In this document: positions 11,593-21,639 of the stretch, piece after piece | How positions within the stretch are numbered: the stretch's first letter is position 1 | How the letters are laid out: every line of letters starts with the position of its first letter | Program-made: the position numbers and the translations under genes | Assembly: GCF_001039355.2 (NCBI RefSeq) | Contig: NW_019773513.1 | Span: 100,659 to 164,658, forward strand | Direction: 5' to 3' | DNA: 64,000 bases | DNA from: Lingula anatina | Taxonomy: Eukaryota > Brachiopoda > Lingulata > Lingulida > Lingulidae | The notes under the pieces: model-generated | The model's input: only the letters and a program-made list of their open reading frames with translations | The model's database searches: none | What the model was told of the DNA's origin: nothing

Positions 11593-12831
11593 ATGGTGAG
11601 TTAAGCAGTAAACTTTCTCAGATGCTTGCCTCTGTCATGCCCGTTTTACAGTATTACAACCTGATGGTGTTTGCTATCGTAGACACCGGGGATTTATGTG
11701 TTAACTGGTGTGTTGTACACATGATGTGGTGGAAACTTTAAGTCCTGTTTGACTGTCCGTATTGCAATGTCTGCATTGTTTCTATCCGAAAACATTGGCT
11801 AGTGAACCAAAGGATATATCCAGTTAATTTTTTTTATACTTAAGGACCCGGGAACCCAGTAAATTCAGTTTCATTTTTAAGCTGTATATTAATCAAAGAG
11901 TGTTCGGTGTCTTGAGATTACTAATTACACTGTGATTTTTTTAAAGATATACCATACAAACATCTTATGGGCATTGCGCATTTAGGACGATTCCGTTTCT
12001 TTTTTTTTTTTTAAGGTGTTGCATCTCTTTTCCATCCTTTGTTGCTTGGCATTGTTAATGGTGGTGTCGGGAGAAAGAATGTGCGCTGTTTACACAATGA
12101 TAAGCCATGGCAGTATGGTTCGAGGTGGAAGCCAAGGATTTGACAGCGACCAGTGGTACGAAATACACCGATATTTTGGTCTAAACACGAACGCCAGCAT
12201 CGCAGCTGAAGGGAGAAAGTTCCTACAGTTTTTGAACGACTGGTACGGCATCGACGTGGACGTTGGTAACGGTATCTTGTCAGGGGTTAATCCAGCTCCC
12301 GTGGTTTTCGAAACCGCATTGGTTAACTTTACTTTAAAAATCACGACCCTTCCGATGTCTGCAAATTTTAAACTTCATTTGGAGTCACGCAACAATACAG
12401 TTCGTTATTACGGCTCCAAAATTTACTGTAACGCATGGATGATTGTGACCAAAAATGAGTTTACTGTAACGGAGGGTCGAAATCAGGGAATGGTCGTCCC
12501 AGCAAGAAGTATGATACGGCTACAATATTACTATATGAAACCTGGACAGAAGGGGTTCGACAACGAGATTAAGCTCCGTGCAGAAGACCGTGTTCCACTG
12601 CTTCTGTTTCCCATCCCCTTGGGCCAAGACACTAATCTGACCGGGTATGACGTCACACAAGGAACGTACGCCCTTTTCAACCATCACGTCATCAGTCTGA
12701 CCAGGCCAGAGTTCGGTGACGGCGTAGCGCGTGGGATCTCTCCTCGCTATGTGCACGGAAACGAATTTCTGAATGATGGTAGAATGGTGGTCACCTTCTC
12801 CTGTAACCTTACCGAGTACCGTCTGCCATAG
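11593..12831 (+). CDS. Secreted-family copy IV (two exons)
   Basis: The ATG at 11593-11595 abuts the donor GTGAGT (11596). The intron is 420 bp, ending in a T-run and TTAAG at 12015. Exon 2 is 12016-12831, 816 nt. The 272-aa protein opens M-V-L-H-L-F-S-I-L-C-C-L-A-L-L-M-V-V-S-G, a typical signal peptide with a plausible cleavage before Glu21. Conserved Cys24 and the C-terminal F-S-C-N-L-T Cys are present. An additional Cys occurs in the K-I-Y-C-N-A-W stretch, giving an odd number in the mature chain. Sequons include NAS, NFT, NNT and NLT. AATAAA lies about 110 bp after the stop. Start choice: the exon-2 frame is open up to the acceptor with no ATG before the signal peptide, and the exon-1 ATG joins it in phase. 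Molecular role unknown. Confidence 0.88.
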
Positions 12832-13763
12832 ATTGACTTTAATGCAAACGGGTTTTTAAATATATCTTTTTGCTTCATGGTGTTCAGTTTTTATTCTAAA
12901 CCGGTGGGATTTTTGTAAGGGTATGGAAAAGGGTATAAGGGAAAAATAAAATCGCTTTGAAAAAGCACTTGGGCTGTTTTTACGTCAAGATATCTTTACT
13001 GAAATATTTCTGTTCGTGTGAGAGAATGAGAAAGAGAGAGAGTGACATCCCTCCGCTCACTATAAAGTCCTCTTCAACTTTCGAGTTCCCTTTGAAACCC
13101 GTGCTTCTGATAAGCACTGACTTAAGACGTCTATCCATGGCTGGGTCTCTCCATGAAAATGACATCTGTCGAACTCGCTTTCCATTTCAGCAAAGCATAA
13201 ACAGCTAGGTGGTAAAATGTTACACTGCCATTTTCAAAGTCACCATATGTAAATGGGATATGAGACAAAAAAGACGATAAATGTCTATACGGGAAATTGT
13301 ATAACTGAAAGCAACACCCAAATCCCATCCATTTTGTATGAAACAACTTGAAGATATGTGTTTTCTATTTTCCAATAGTTAAAAAAGAGTTTGGTTGTTC
13401 GAATTCATTTTTAATGATCTTAGGAAAAGGATGTAAAGTCAAAGGTTGTAATTTAAGGAACGGAAACAGCCTTCCAAATAAACCTTGTTAAGGTAACCAG
13501 TGCACATCCCCAGTCAGGTCCATCAGTCACGGACTGGAATACGGCCTGGTAACCCTAGTTTTTAGGATTCAGGGGCTGCTGTTCAACTAAAACTGTTGAA
13601 AAAAGCTGGTTCTCTGTGAACAGTGTCATAAAACAGACCAGCATCCATTTAGATTATCGGGGCTTTCACGTTTAAACAAAAAACCTTTAAATCATATGGA
13701 TAGGCTTTAATATGGGGCACTTGTTTATCACATTTACCAAACAACATCTGCAGTTCAAATATA
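12832..13763. other. 3' flank and spacer after copy IV
   Basis: This holds the AATAAA near 12942 and 3'-flank DNA conserved after copies V and VI, including a GA-rich patch near 13020-13045. Similarity to the other spacers continues up to about 13760, where the Tc1-like terminal repeat interrupts it. No gene seen. Confidence 0.6.
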
Positions 13764-14556
13764 CACACGCTGGACAGTAGAAGTGTCACCCCTACTGAAC
13801 TAATATTTTGGGGGAGATAAATGACTGTGGAATGATATGCTCCTGGTATTATTTTATTAACATCAAATTTCACAAAAATACACAAAATGAGAACAAAATA
13901 TACATTCTACCAAGATATGCAGTTTCAAGTCTAAAATTAGTACTTAGTGGCATAGCCACGTGACCTAATAATAGCTGCCAGTCTGCGAGGCAAGGATTCA
14001 AATAATTGTCTGATGCGTTCAGGGTTTATGCTGGCCCAAGCATGAAACACTGAATCTAACAGAGTTTGTCTGCTGGTTGGACGGGCATTTGTCAAAAGTT
14101 TTGACATATCATTCCACACATTTTCTGTTATGTTTGCATCCGGACTCTGGGCAGGCCACATCACCCTGCGAATGTCCTGTTGGTCAAACCAATCATCAAC
14201 TGCTCTGGGTCTGTGACAAGGAGCATTGTCATCCTGGTGAATAAATGGATAATTCCTGTCACCAAACATGTTAGTAATACAGTGTATATTCTACGCAGTT
14301 ACAGGAGACTGTTTTGTTATATACTGCCAGTAGTTATTGCGGCTGTTTCAACAAACAACTACTGTACAGAGACACAGAAAATGCAGTGGTGTGTCTTACT
14401 TATTTGTTCTGCGGTTGTACAATTCCATGGTATAGCGGTTTTATACTCATTAGTCATTAGTCATATTATAAGTAGACCAGGCATTATAACTACCCAAGAT
14501 CTGCCTTCTTTTATTACTCTGATTTAGGGGGTGACACTTCTATTGTCCAGTGTGTG
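13764..14556. mobile_element. Tc1/mariner-like element remnant with terminal inverted repeats
   Basis: The left end (13764-13793) and right end (14526-14556) are ~30-bp inverted repeats with about two mismatches and a one-base length difference. Both start CACAC and share the core GAAGTGTCACCCC. TA dinucleotides flank both ends, as expected for TA target-site duplication by Tc1/mariner transposases. Inside is a C-terminal transposase piece. The right part (about 14281-14420) resembles array spacer DNA at about 22646-22780 rather than transposon. The element is therefore a mosaic, rearranged after insertion or containing captured spacer. Confidence 0.75.
13937..14269 (-). pseudogene. Truncated Tc1-family DDE transposase, C-terminal part
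   Basis: The 110-residue frame carries the second half of a Tc1/mariner catalytic core. H-Q-D-D-N-A-P-C-H-R corresponds to the second catalytic Asp block. W-P-A-Q-S-P-D-A-N-I-T-E-N-V-W corresponds to the block holding the final acidic residue. The usual transposase is about 340 aa. The N-terminal helix-turn-helix and the first catalytic Asp are missing, and upstream DNA turns into array spacer. It cannot encode an active enzyme. The frame ends close to the left terminal repeat, as in intact elements. Confidence 0.88.
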
Positions 14557-14563
14557 TACTCAC

Positions 14564-14660
14564 ATTATCCCCAGCAAACCAAGGAAGATATCCAAAAAAA
14601 ATCCGAGAATTGCTTCAACACACTCGGCAGTTTACCCAGGTACTCAATTCTTCTTTCTTC
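14564..14660 (-). pseudogene. Relic of mu-GST exon 6 in array spacer
   Basis: On the minus strand this matches exon 6 of the GST at 24171-24266, including the acceptor TCTAACAG and a GT donor at the far side. It reads R-R-I-E-Y-L-G-K-L-P and then breaks. One extra base in the T-run after S-D-F shifts the frame and leads to a stop. It is 97 bp instead of 96. No neighbouring GST exons are found within several kb, so it is a duplicated exon fragment rather than a gene. Confidence 0.8.
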
Positions 14661-15485
14661 CTGTTAGATAAAGAAAGCTCAATTCAAGTATAAAAAGAAG
14701 ATATTGCACCTTTTTTTTTATCAATCATACATTCATTGTAAACAATATGAATGAACTAAATGAATGTGTTTTGCAGAGAGTCTTCACTAAAGCAATGGCA
14801 AAATTCAGTCACTGGGTATAAGCCAGTTACTTGAATTTTGATTATATTTTTATTTCAGTGACCTTATCAGCCATAAAACAGAGTGCTTGTTTGAGTGGTT
14901 TGGGGTGCATCATGATAAGAGCTTGACTGATATGGTATTTCATAATATGAATATTTAAATGAATTCAAAACTGTTGCCTTGATTTTTGTATAGTAAAGCA
15001 CGGGTGCCAACCTGACGTGACAAGCATACAGTGTCTTTATTATCCATAGCATAGAAGTAGGTAACAGGGGTTCTGGGCCCCTCTTGAAATTAGAACTTTG
15101 ACTAGCTGAATCATAGTTCTAAACCGTACCAAATGGCACCTTTCGCCCTCTAAAATCCAAAATATTCGGGGTCCTTCGGCGGACCCACGCCAAGTGTTGG
15201 GGGGCGGGGAGGGGGTGAGGGTAGGCTTCCCATCTACGGACCCCCTGTTGGCCGAATTTTCTGGTTGTCCAGAGTTTCACCCAGATCCTACCAGCTAGTT
15301 GATCAACGGCGGTTTTTTTGGGTCATTCAGTTATAATGTAGTTCCTGATCAAACTGTTGGTTTATTTTCATTTTAATCTGATTTTCCATTAAAGACCCTC
15401 AGCCTTGTGCTTATACGGGATCCGCAGTTAAATAAACATGAAAATTGCTGCAAGGTAATGGTACCATTAATGGCTTTTTAAACTG
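14661..15485. other. Spacer unit upstream of copy V
   Basis: This is array spacer homologous to 10674-11470 and 19312-20323. It includes a short stretch around 15060-15250 (the words GGGGTCCTTCGGCGG and CCACGCCAAGTGTTGG) shared with 19680-19870, probably a dispersed repeat insertion common to both units. No gene seen. Confidence 0.6.
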
Positions 15486-15516
15486 TATATAATTTGAATA
15501 CGCCGCTGTTCAGTTG
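15486..15516 (+). promoter_or_regulatory. Core promoter of copy V: TATA box plus initiator
   Basis: TATATAA at 15486-15492 and an initiator A at 15512 in TTCAGTTG (TATA start at -26). It is identical in layout to copies IV and VI. The 5' UTR to the ATG is about 84 nt. Confidence 0.65.
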
Positions 15517-15595
15517 TCTTTTACTAGTCGACCGAAGAGGTGTACCAAGAAGATAAAGCCAGGGACACATTTGAGCATCTCAATAGTTGAAGACT

Positions 15596-16883
15596 ATGGT
15601 GAGTTAAGCAGTAAACTTTATCATATTCTTTCAATCATCATGTCCGTTGTATGGCATTACAACCTAGTGGTTTTTGCTATCGTAAACACTGGCCGCGGTG
15701 ATTTCTTTGTCCATTGGTGTGTTGTACTCATACTTAGGTGTCAACGTTTAGTCCTGTTAGGCGGTCAGTATTGCAATGTCTGCATTGTTTCCATGAAAAC
15801 ATTGGCAACAGAATCCAAGGATATACCCAGTTCAATTTTTAACGCTTACAAAATATAAAGCATTGCCAGGAGTGTTCGTTGGCATTGGACACCGATTTTT
15901 AAGGACCTAAGAACCCAGTAAATTGAGTTTCATTCTATAAGCTGTATGTCAATCCAAGAGTGTTCGGTATCTTGTGATTATCAATTATACCGTGACTTTT
16001 AAAAGATATAATCTACATACATGTTATGGACGTTGCATTAAGGATGACTCCGTTCCTTTTTTTTAAGGTGCCGCATCTCTTTTCCATCCTGTGTTGCTTC
16101 GCACTGTCAATGGTGGTGGCGGGAGAAAGAATGTGCGCTGTCTATACTATGGTTAGCCATGGCAGTTTGATTCGCGGTGGAAGCCAAGGATTTGCCAGCG
16201 AGCAGTGGTACAAAATACACCGATATTTTGATCTAAACACGAACGCCAGCATCGCAGCTGAAGGGAGGAAGTTCCTACAGTTTTTGAACGACTGGTACGG
16301 CATCGCCATGGACGTTGGCAACGATACCTTGTCAGGGGTTGATCCAACTCCTGTGGTTTTCGATACCACATCGGTTGACTTCACTTTTAAAATCATAACT
16401 ATCCCGATGTCTGCTAATTTTAAACTTTATTCGGAGTCACGCAACAACAAAGTTCGTTTTTACGGCTGCCAGATTTACAGTAACGCATGGCTGATTGTAA
16501 CCAAAAATGAGTTTACTGTAACGGAGGGTCGAAATCAGGGAATGGTCGTTCCGGCAAAAAGTATGATTCGGCTACAATATTACTATATGAAACCTGGACA
16601 GAAGGGGTTCGATAGAAAGATTATGTTCCGTGTAGAAGACCGTGTCCCAATGCGTCTCATTCCCATTCCCTTGGGCCAACACACTAATCTGACCGGGTAT
16701 GACGTCACACAAGGAACGTACGCCGTCTTCAATCGCCACGTAATCAGTCTCAAGAGACCAGAGTTCGGTGACGGCGTAGCGCGTGGGGTCTCTCCTCGAT
16801 ACGTGCACGGAAACGAATTTCTGAATGATGGTAGAATGGTGGTCACCTTCTCCTGTAACCGTGGCGAGGACAGTCTGCCGTAG
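15596..16883 (+). CDS. Secreted-family copy V (two exons)
   Basis: The ATG at 15596-15598 is followed immediately by GTGAGT. The intron ends TTTTAAG at 16067. Exon 2 is 16068-16883 (816 nt) and starts V-P-H-L-F-S-I-L-C-C-F-A-L-S-M-V-V-A-G-E. The 272-aa product is secreted by prediction. It keeps the N- and C-terminal Cys and adds one in F-Y-G-C-Q-I-Y. The C-terminus is R-G-E-D-S-L-P, more diverged than the other copies and lacking the last sequon. AATAAA lies about 115 bp past the stop. Starting from 16026 would read intron sequence. Function unknown. Confidence 0.87.
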
Positions 16884-17891
16884 TTTGGCTATGATACAAA
16901 CGGTTCTTTGAATATATCTTTTTTTGTTTCATGGTTTCCAGTTTTTATTCTGTACCAGTGGGATTTATTATAAAGGTTGGGAAAAGGGTATAAGGGAAAA
17001 ATAAAATTGCTTTGAAAGAGCACTCGGGCTGTTTTTACGTCAAGATAACTTCACTGAAATATTTCTGTTCGTGTGAGAGAATGAGGAAGAGAGAGAGAGA
17101 GAGTGATATCTCTCTGTCCATAAAGTCCACTTCAATACTTAAGTTCCCTTTGAAAACTTAATTTCTGATAAACACTGAATATGAGACGTCTCTCCATAAC
17201 TGGGTTATGTGACATCTGTCCAACTTACCTTCCATTTTAGCAAAGTATTATCAATATGGTGGTAAAGTGTGCCACTTCCATTTTCAAAGTCACCATATGT
17301 AAATTACTCAAAAATGGGTTATGAGACACGAATGGCAATTATCGTTAGAGATGAAATCTATACGGGAAATTATATAACTGAAAGCAAAACCCAAATCAAA
17401 TCCATTTATATAATTTGAATACGCTGCCAACCTAAAGATATCTATCTTCCAATTGTTAAAAAGATGTTTTTGCTTGAATTTTGTTTTTATCGAACTTAAG
17501 GATAAAAACTCAAAGGTTGTAATTTAAGGAATGGAAACAGCCTTCCAAATAAACCTTGCGAAGATAGCCAGTGTGCATGCAGAGTTACGTGTATCGGTCA
17601 CGAACTGGTAAACGACATGGCAACCCTATTTTCAGAATTCAGGGGTTGCTGTTCAACTTAAACTGTTGATAAAAACTGTCACTCTACGAATAGTGTCATG
17701 AAACAGTCCAGCCTCCATTTAGATTATAGAAGCTTTTACGTTTAAAAAGCTCTTAATTATATGAATGTGGGTCACGTTTACCAATTAACATCTGCAGTTC
17801 AAATATAATCTTAAAGGCCTGCATACATTTTGTTTCCTCAAAACTAAAACACTGTGCTGTGATCTACAGACTTGACATTTAATATGGAATA

Positions 17892-19160
17892 NCGGCACCG
17901 AATCGTGGACATGTCACTATTTTCCGAAGAGGGAATTGCTCGCGCTCTGCTATGAAAGCCTGGGTAAATTGTCGTTTCATTAGCACGATCTGCGAAGGTG
18001 GCGGTCGGAGGGCTTACACGGGCGCTTGGTCGAATCATCGGAAGGTTGACGTTTGCCGGTTGCCAACTTCCGCACTCGCTTCCTGTGGAAAGGAAGGCTG
18101 GCCTTAGCAAAACGAAAAGTTTGCAGCAATATTGCGGAAAAATTGCAGCAAATTTACAGCAAATTAAAAGTTTGCGGCGACTAGTTTGCAGGAGTTTGGA
18201 AGAAAAATTGCACTGCAGCTTATTTTCAACAAATTTGCAATAAAAACTTAACTTTGCAGCAGGTTTGCAAGAAAAGTTTTTACGTTTTGGCAAATAAGCG
18301 ATGAATTAGCAGCAAATTTGCAAGAACATATTTAGTTTGCAGTAAGTTTGCAAGAAACTATTCAAGTTCCTGCAAATTTGCTATAAATCTGCTGCAAATA
18401 AGCAGCAAACTTGCAGCGAATTGCAGGAACTTCTTGCAAATTTGCAGCAAATTTGAAGTGAATTTGCGAGAGAGTTTGCGGCAGGCCTGGTATTTTGCAA
18501 AGCTTTACATTGTCACAAAGTACAGGAGAAGGTAGAGGAATTCAAATCGATTTTGCTTCCCGTCATATGACTTTACTCCAAAAAGATAATGAGATTTGTT
18601 TGTTTAGGACCTTGTGGGGAAAAAGAATTCCGCCATTTATGACAGATATGGAAACATTTCAAACAACAAAAACTGAATAGAAAACTTTAAATTCGGCTTG
18701 AAGAACAACATAAAATGTTCATCCAGATTTCTAGCACCCCGTTGGCACCAAAGCGATGGTGGTGCCTCCTTTCTGCTTCCTTTGAGCGACATCGCAGCTT
18801 CCAACCTCAACTGCGTCCTTGGTGCCAATGTATTGGACATGCCCAAATCCTTGCGGCGATTATGGAGTCCGCGCCGACGCGTGAACCTTCTGTGTACGAT
18901 ATTAAGAAAAGAGCAAGATGGAAGATCATTTCACGTCAACCCCGAAAGAGATGACACTCATGGATGGACACTGGAAGGCAACCCTGCAAACATGAAACTG
19001 GTTCCCGTTGGAGGCTCAAAGGAGGTACGATGGTAGCATTGATCGTGCATGATATTTCCCAGATAATTTTGTTCTTAATTGTTAGTTTATTTTTGTAGTC
19101 TGTTATTATATTTTTGTACAATTCCACTGTTGTTAGTTGCAAAAAAATAATGATAATTTG
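17892..19160. other. Foreign insert or misjoin after copy V, including TTTGCAGCAAA-rich DNA
   Basis: A single N at 17892 marks a join. From there to about 19160 the sequence has no counterpart in the other spacers. The part at 18115-18486 is a degenerate array of words such as TTTGCAGCAAA, TTTGCAAGAA and their complements, with no fixed period. It is followed by unique DNA (18490-19160) whose longest frame (112 aa, 18698-19036) resembles nothing I know and lacks splice or promoter context. Confidence 0.55.
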
Positions 19161-19164
19161 TAAT

Positions 19165-19302
19165 TTTTTTAAAACCAGGACTAACAAGCAAACGTTTATA
19201 AAAAACACTACAGTGGCCGGGCTTTTAACATAACCCTTATCTCAATGCCACTCACATTATCTCAAACAAACCAAGGAAGGTCTCCCAAAAATCCGAGTTG
19301 CT
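19165..19302 (-). pseudogene. Relic of mu-GST intron 6 and part of exon 6
   Basis: Bases 19165-19250 match the GST intron between exons 7 and 6 (compare 24050-24120, sharing AGCAAACGTTTATAAAAA). Bases 19251-19302 match the 3' half of GST exon 6 in the same orientation. The exon is cut off around the I-R/S-D-F position and the remainder is lost. Spacer DNA resembling GST intron 5 (about 24540-24700) follows. It is a decayed duplicate of the GST gene's 3' part. Confidence 0.7.
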
Positions 19303-20323
19303 CCTTTTTTATCAGTCATACATTCATTGTAAACTAAATGAATGTGTTTTGCAGAGATAGTCTTCACTAAAGCAATGGCCAATTTTAGTCACTAGGTATA
19401 AGCCAGTAGCTTACATTTTGATTATATTTTTATTTCAGTGAGCTTAGATGCTGCTGAGCAAATACAAAAATATGAGCCATAAAACAGAGAGCTTGTTAAT
19501 ATCATCTCACGGTATTGGCCGTTTGGGATGCATCATGATAAGAGCTTGCCTGATATGGTATTTCATAATATTTATATTTAAATGAATTCTAAGTTTTTGC
19601 TTTGATTGTTGCATAGTGAGGCACGGGTGCCAACCTGATGTGACATGCATACAGTGTCTTTATTATCCATATTAAAGAAATAAGCAACAGGGGTTCTGGG
19701 CCCCGCTTGAAATTAAAATTTTGACTAGTTCTGAATCGTACCAAATGGCACCATTCGCCCTCTAAAATCCAACATTTTTCGGGGTCCTTCGGCGGGCCCC
19801 GAACCCCACGCCAAGTGTTGGGAGAGGGAGGGGGGAGGAAGGGAGAAGGGTGGGCTCCTCATCCATGGACCCTCCTTCAAATAATCCTAGAACCGCCCCT
19901 GGGTAATGACTAGGCAAAACGATCTAGCCGTTGTTCACTTGTTTAGTGTACATATGGTTACTGTTCATCCCAGGTAAGAAAGTCGCTAAAAGACGACAGA
20001 TTTCACCCTATCAACTGCTCATTCATTTGTATAAACTCTATATAAATAGGAGGGGGAATACGACCTGTCTTTGAGAAGTAAAATACAATCTTTTTTGTTT
20101 TCTTACATTCTTTTGCTATTTTGGTGCTGTTGGAAAAAGTGTCTGGTTGACCAGAGTTTCTACCAGCTAGTTGATCAACAGAGGTTTGTCGGTTTATTTT
20201 CATTTTAATGTTACTTAATTCTTTTCCGTTATAGACAGACACCTGTGCTTATCCGGGATACACAGTTAAATAAACATGAAAATCTCTGCAAGGTAATGGT
20301 ACCATTAATGCCTTTTTAAACTG

Positions 20324-20354
20324 TATATAATTTGAATACGCCGCTGTTCAGTTG
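20324..20354 (+). promoter_or_regulatory. Core promoter of copy VI: TATA box plus initiator
   Basis: TATATAA at 20324-20330 with the initiator A at 20350 in TTCAGTTG, again -26. The preceding DNA (word AATGGTACCATTAATG, palindromic around GGTACC) is also conserved in copies IV and V and may be a bound site. Confidence 0.65.
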
Positions 20355-20441
20355 TCTTTCACTAGTCAGCCGAAGAGGTGTACCAAGAAGATAAAACCGG
20401 GGTAAATTCGAGTGTCTCAGTAATTGCCGAAGACTGGAAAC

Positions 20442-21639
20442 ATGGTTAGTCAAACAGTAAACGTCATCAGTTGCTTACTTATATCATGTCCGTTTTATAG
20501 CATTACAACCTGATTTATTTGTTCATTGGTGTGTTGTACACATAATTTGTAAACTTTAAGTCCTGTTTGAATGTCCGTATTGCAATGTCTGCATTGTTTC
20601 TATCTGAAAACATTGGCTAGTAACCCAAAGGATATATCCAGTTAAATTTTTAATGCTTAAGGACCTGAGAACCCAGTAAATTGAGTTTCATTCTATAAGC
20701 TGTATGACAATCCAAGAGTGTTCGGTATCTTGAGATTATCAATTATACCGTGACTTTTTAAAGATATAATCTACATACATGTTATGGACGTTGCATTAAG
20801 GATGACTCCGTTCCTTTTTTAAGGTGCCGCGTCTCTTTTCCCTCTTGTGTTGCTTCGCATTGCCAATGGTGGTGTCGGGAGAAAGAATGTGCGCTGTCTA
20901 CACAATGATAAGCCACGGCAGTGTGGTTCGAGGTGGAAGCCAAGCACTTGCCAGCGAGCAGTGGTACAAAATACACCGATATTTTGATCTAAACACGAAC
21001 GCCAGCATCGCAGCTGAAGGGAGGAAGTTCCTACTGTTTTTGAACGACTGGTACGGCATCAACGTGGACGTTGGCAACAATACCTTGTCAGGGGTTGATC
21101 CAGCTCCCGTGGTTTTCCATACCGCAGCGGTTAACTTTACTTTTTTTATCATGACCCTTCCGATGTCTGCTAATTTTAAACTTAATTCGGAGTCACGCAA
21201 CAATACAGTTCGTTATTACGGCTCCAACATTTACAGTAACGCATGGGTGATTGTAACCAAAAATGAGTTTACTGTAACGGAGGGTCGAAATCAGGGAATG
21301 GTCGTCCCGGCAAGAAGTATGATACGGCTACAATATTACTATATGAAACCTGGACAGAAGGGGTTCGACAGCGAGATTAAGCTCCGTGCAGAACACCGTG
21401 TGCCAATGCTGCTGATTCCCATCCCCTTGGGCCAAGACACTAATCGTACCGGGTATGACGTCACACAAGGAACGTACGTCGTCTACAATCAGCATGTCAC
21501 CAGTCTGACCAGGCCAGAGTTCGGTGACGGCGTAGCGCGTGGGATCTCTCCTCGATACGTGCACGGAAACGAATTTCTGAATGATGGCAGAATGGTGGTA
21601 ACCTTCGCCTGTGACCGTACCGAGTACTGTCTGCCATAG
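20442..21639 (+). CDS. Secreted-family copy VI (two exons)
   Basis: The ATG at 20442-20444 is followed by GTTAGT, a slightly different donor from its paralogues. The intron ends at 20823 (TTAAG). Exon 2 is 20824-21639, 816 nt. The signal peptide is V-P-R-L-F-S-L-L-C-C-F-A-L-P-M-V-V-S-G. The mature protein of about 252 aa has the two conserved Cys plus a third three residues before the C-terminus (E-Y-C-L-P). Sequons include NAS, NNT, NFT and NRT. It is the last copy of the array. Downstream, the shared 3' flank continues to about 22650. Function unknown; extracellular location inferred. Confidence 0.87.

Noticed and set aside
13649-13885. 78-aa minus frame at the left end of the Tc1-like element
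   Set aside because: Spans the terminal repeat boundary; it is a chance frame.
18698-19036. 112-aa frame after the TTTGCAGCAAA tract
   Set aside because: No recognisable similarity, no splice or promoter context, and it lies beside an uncertain join.
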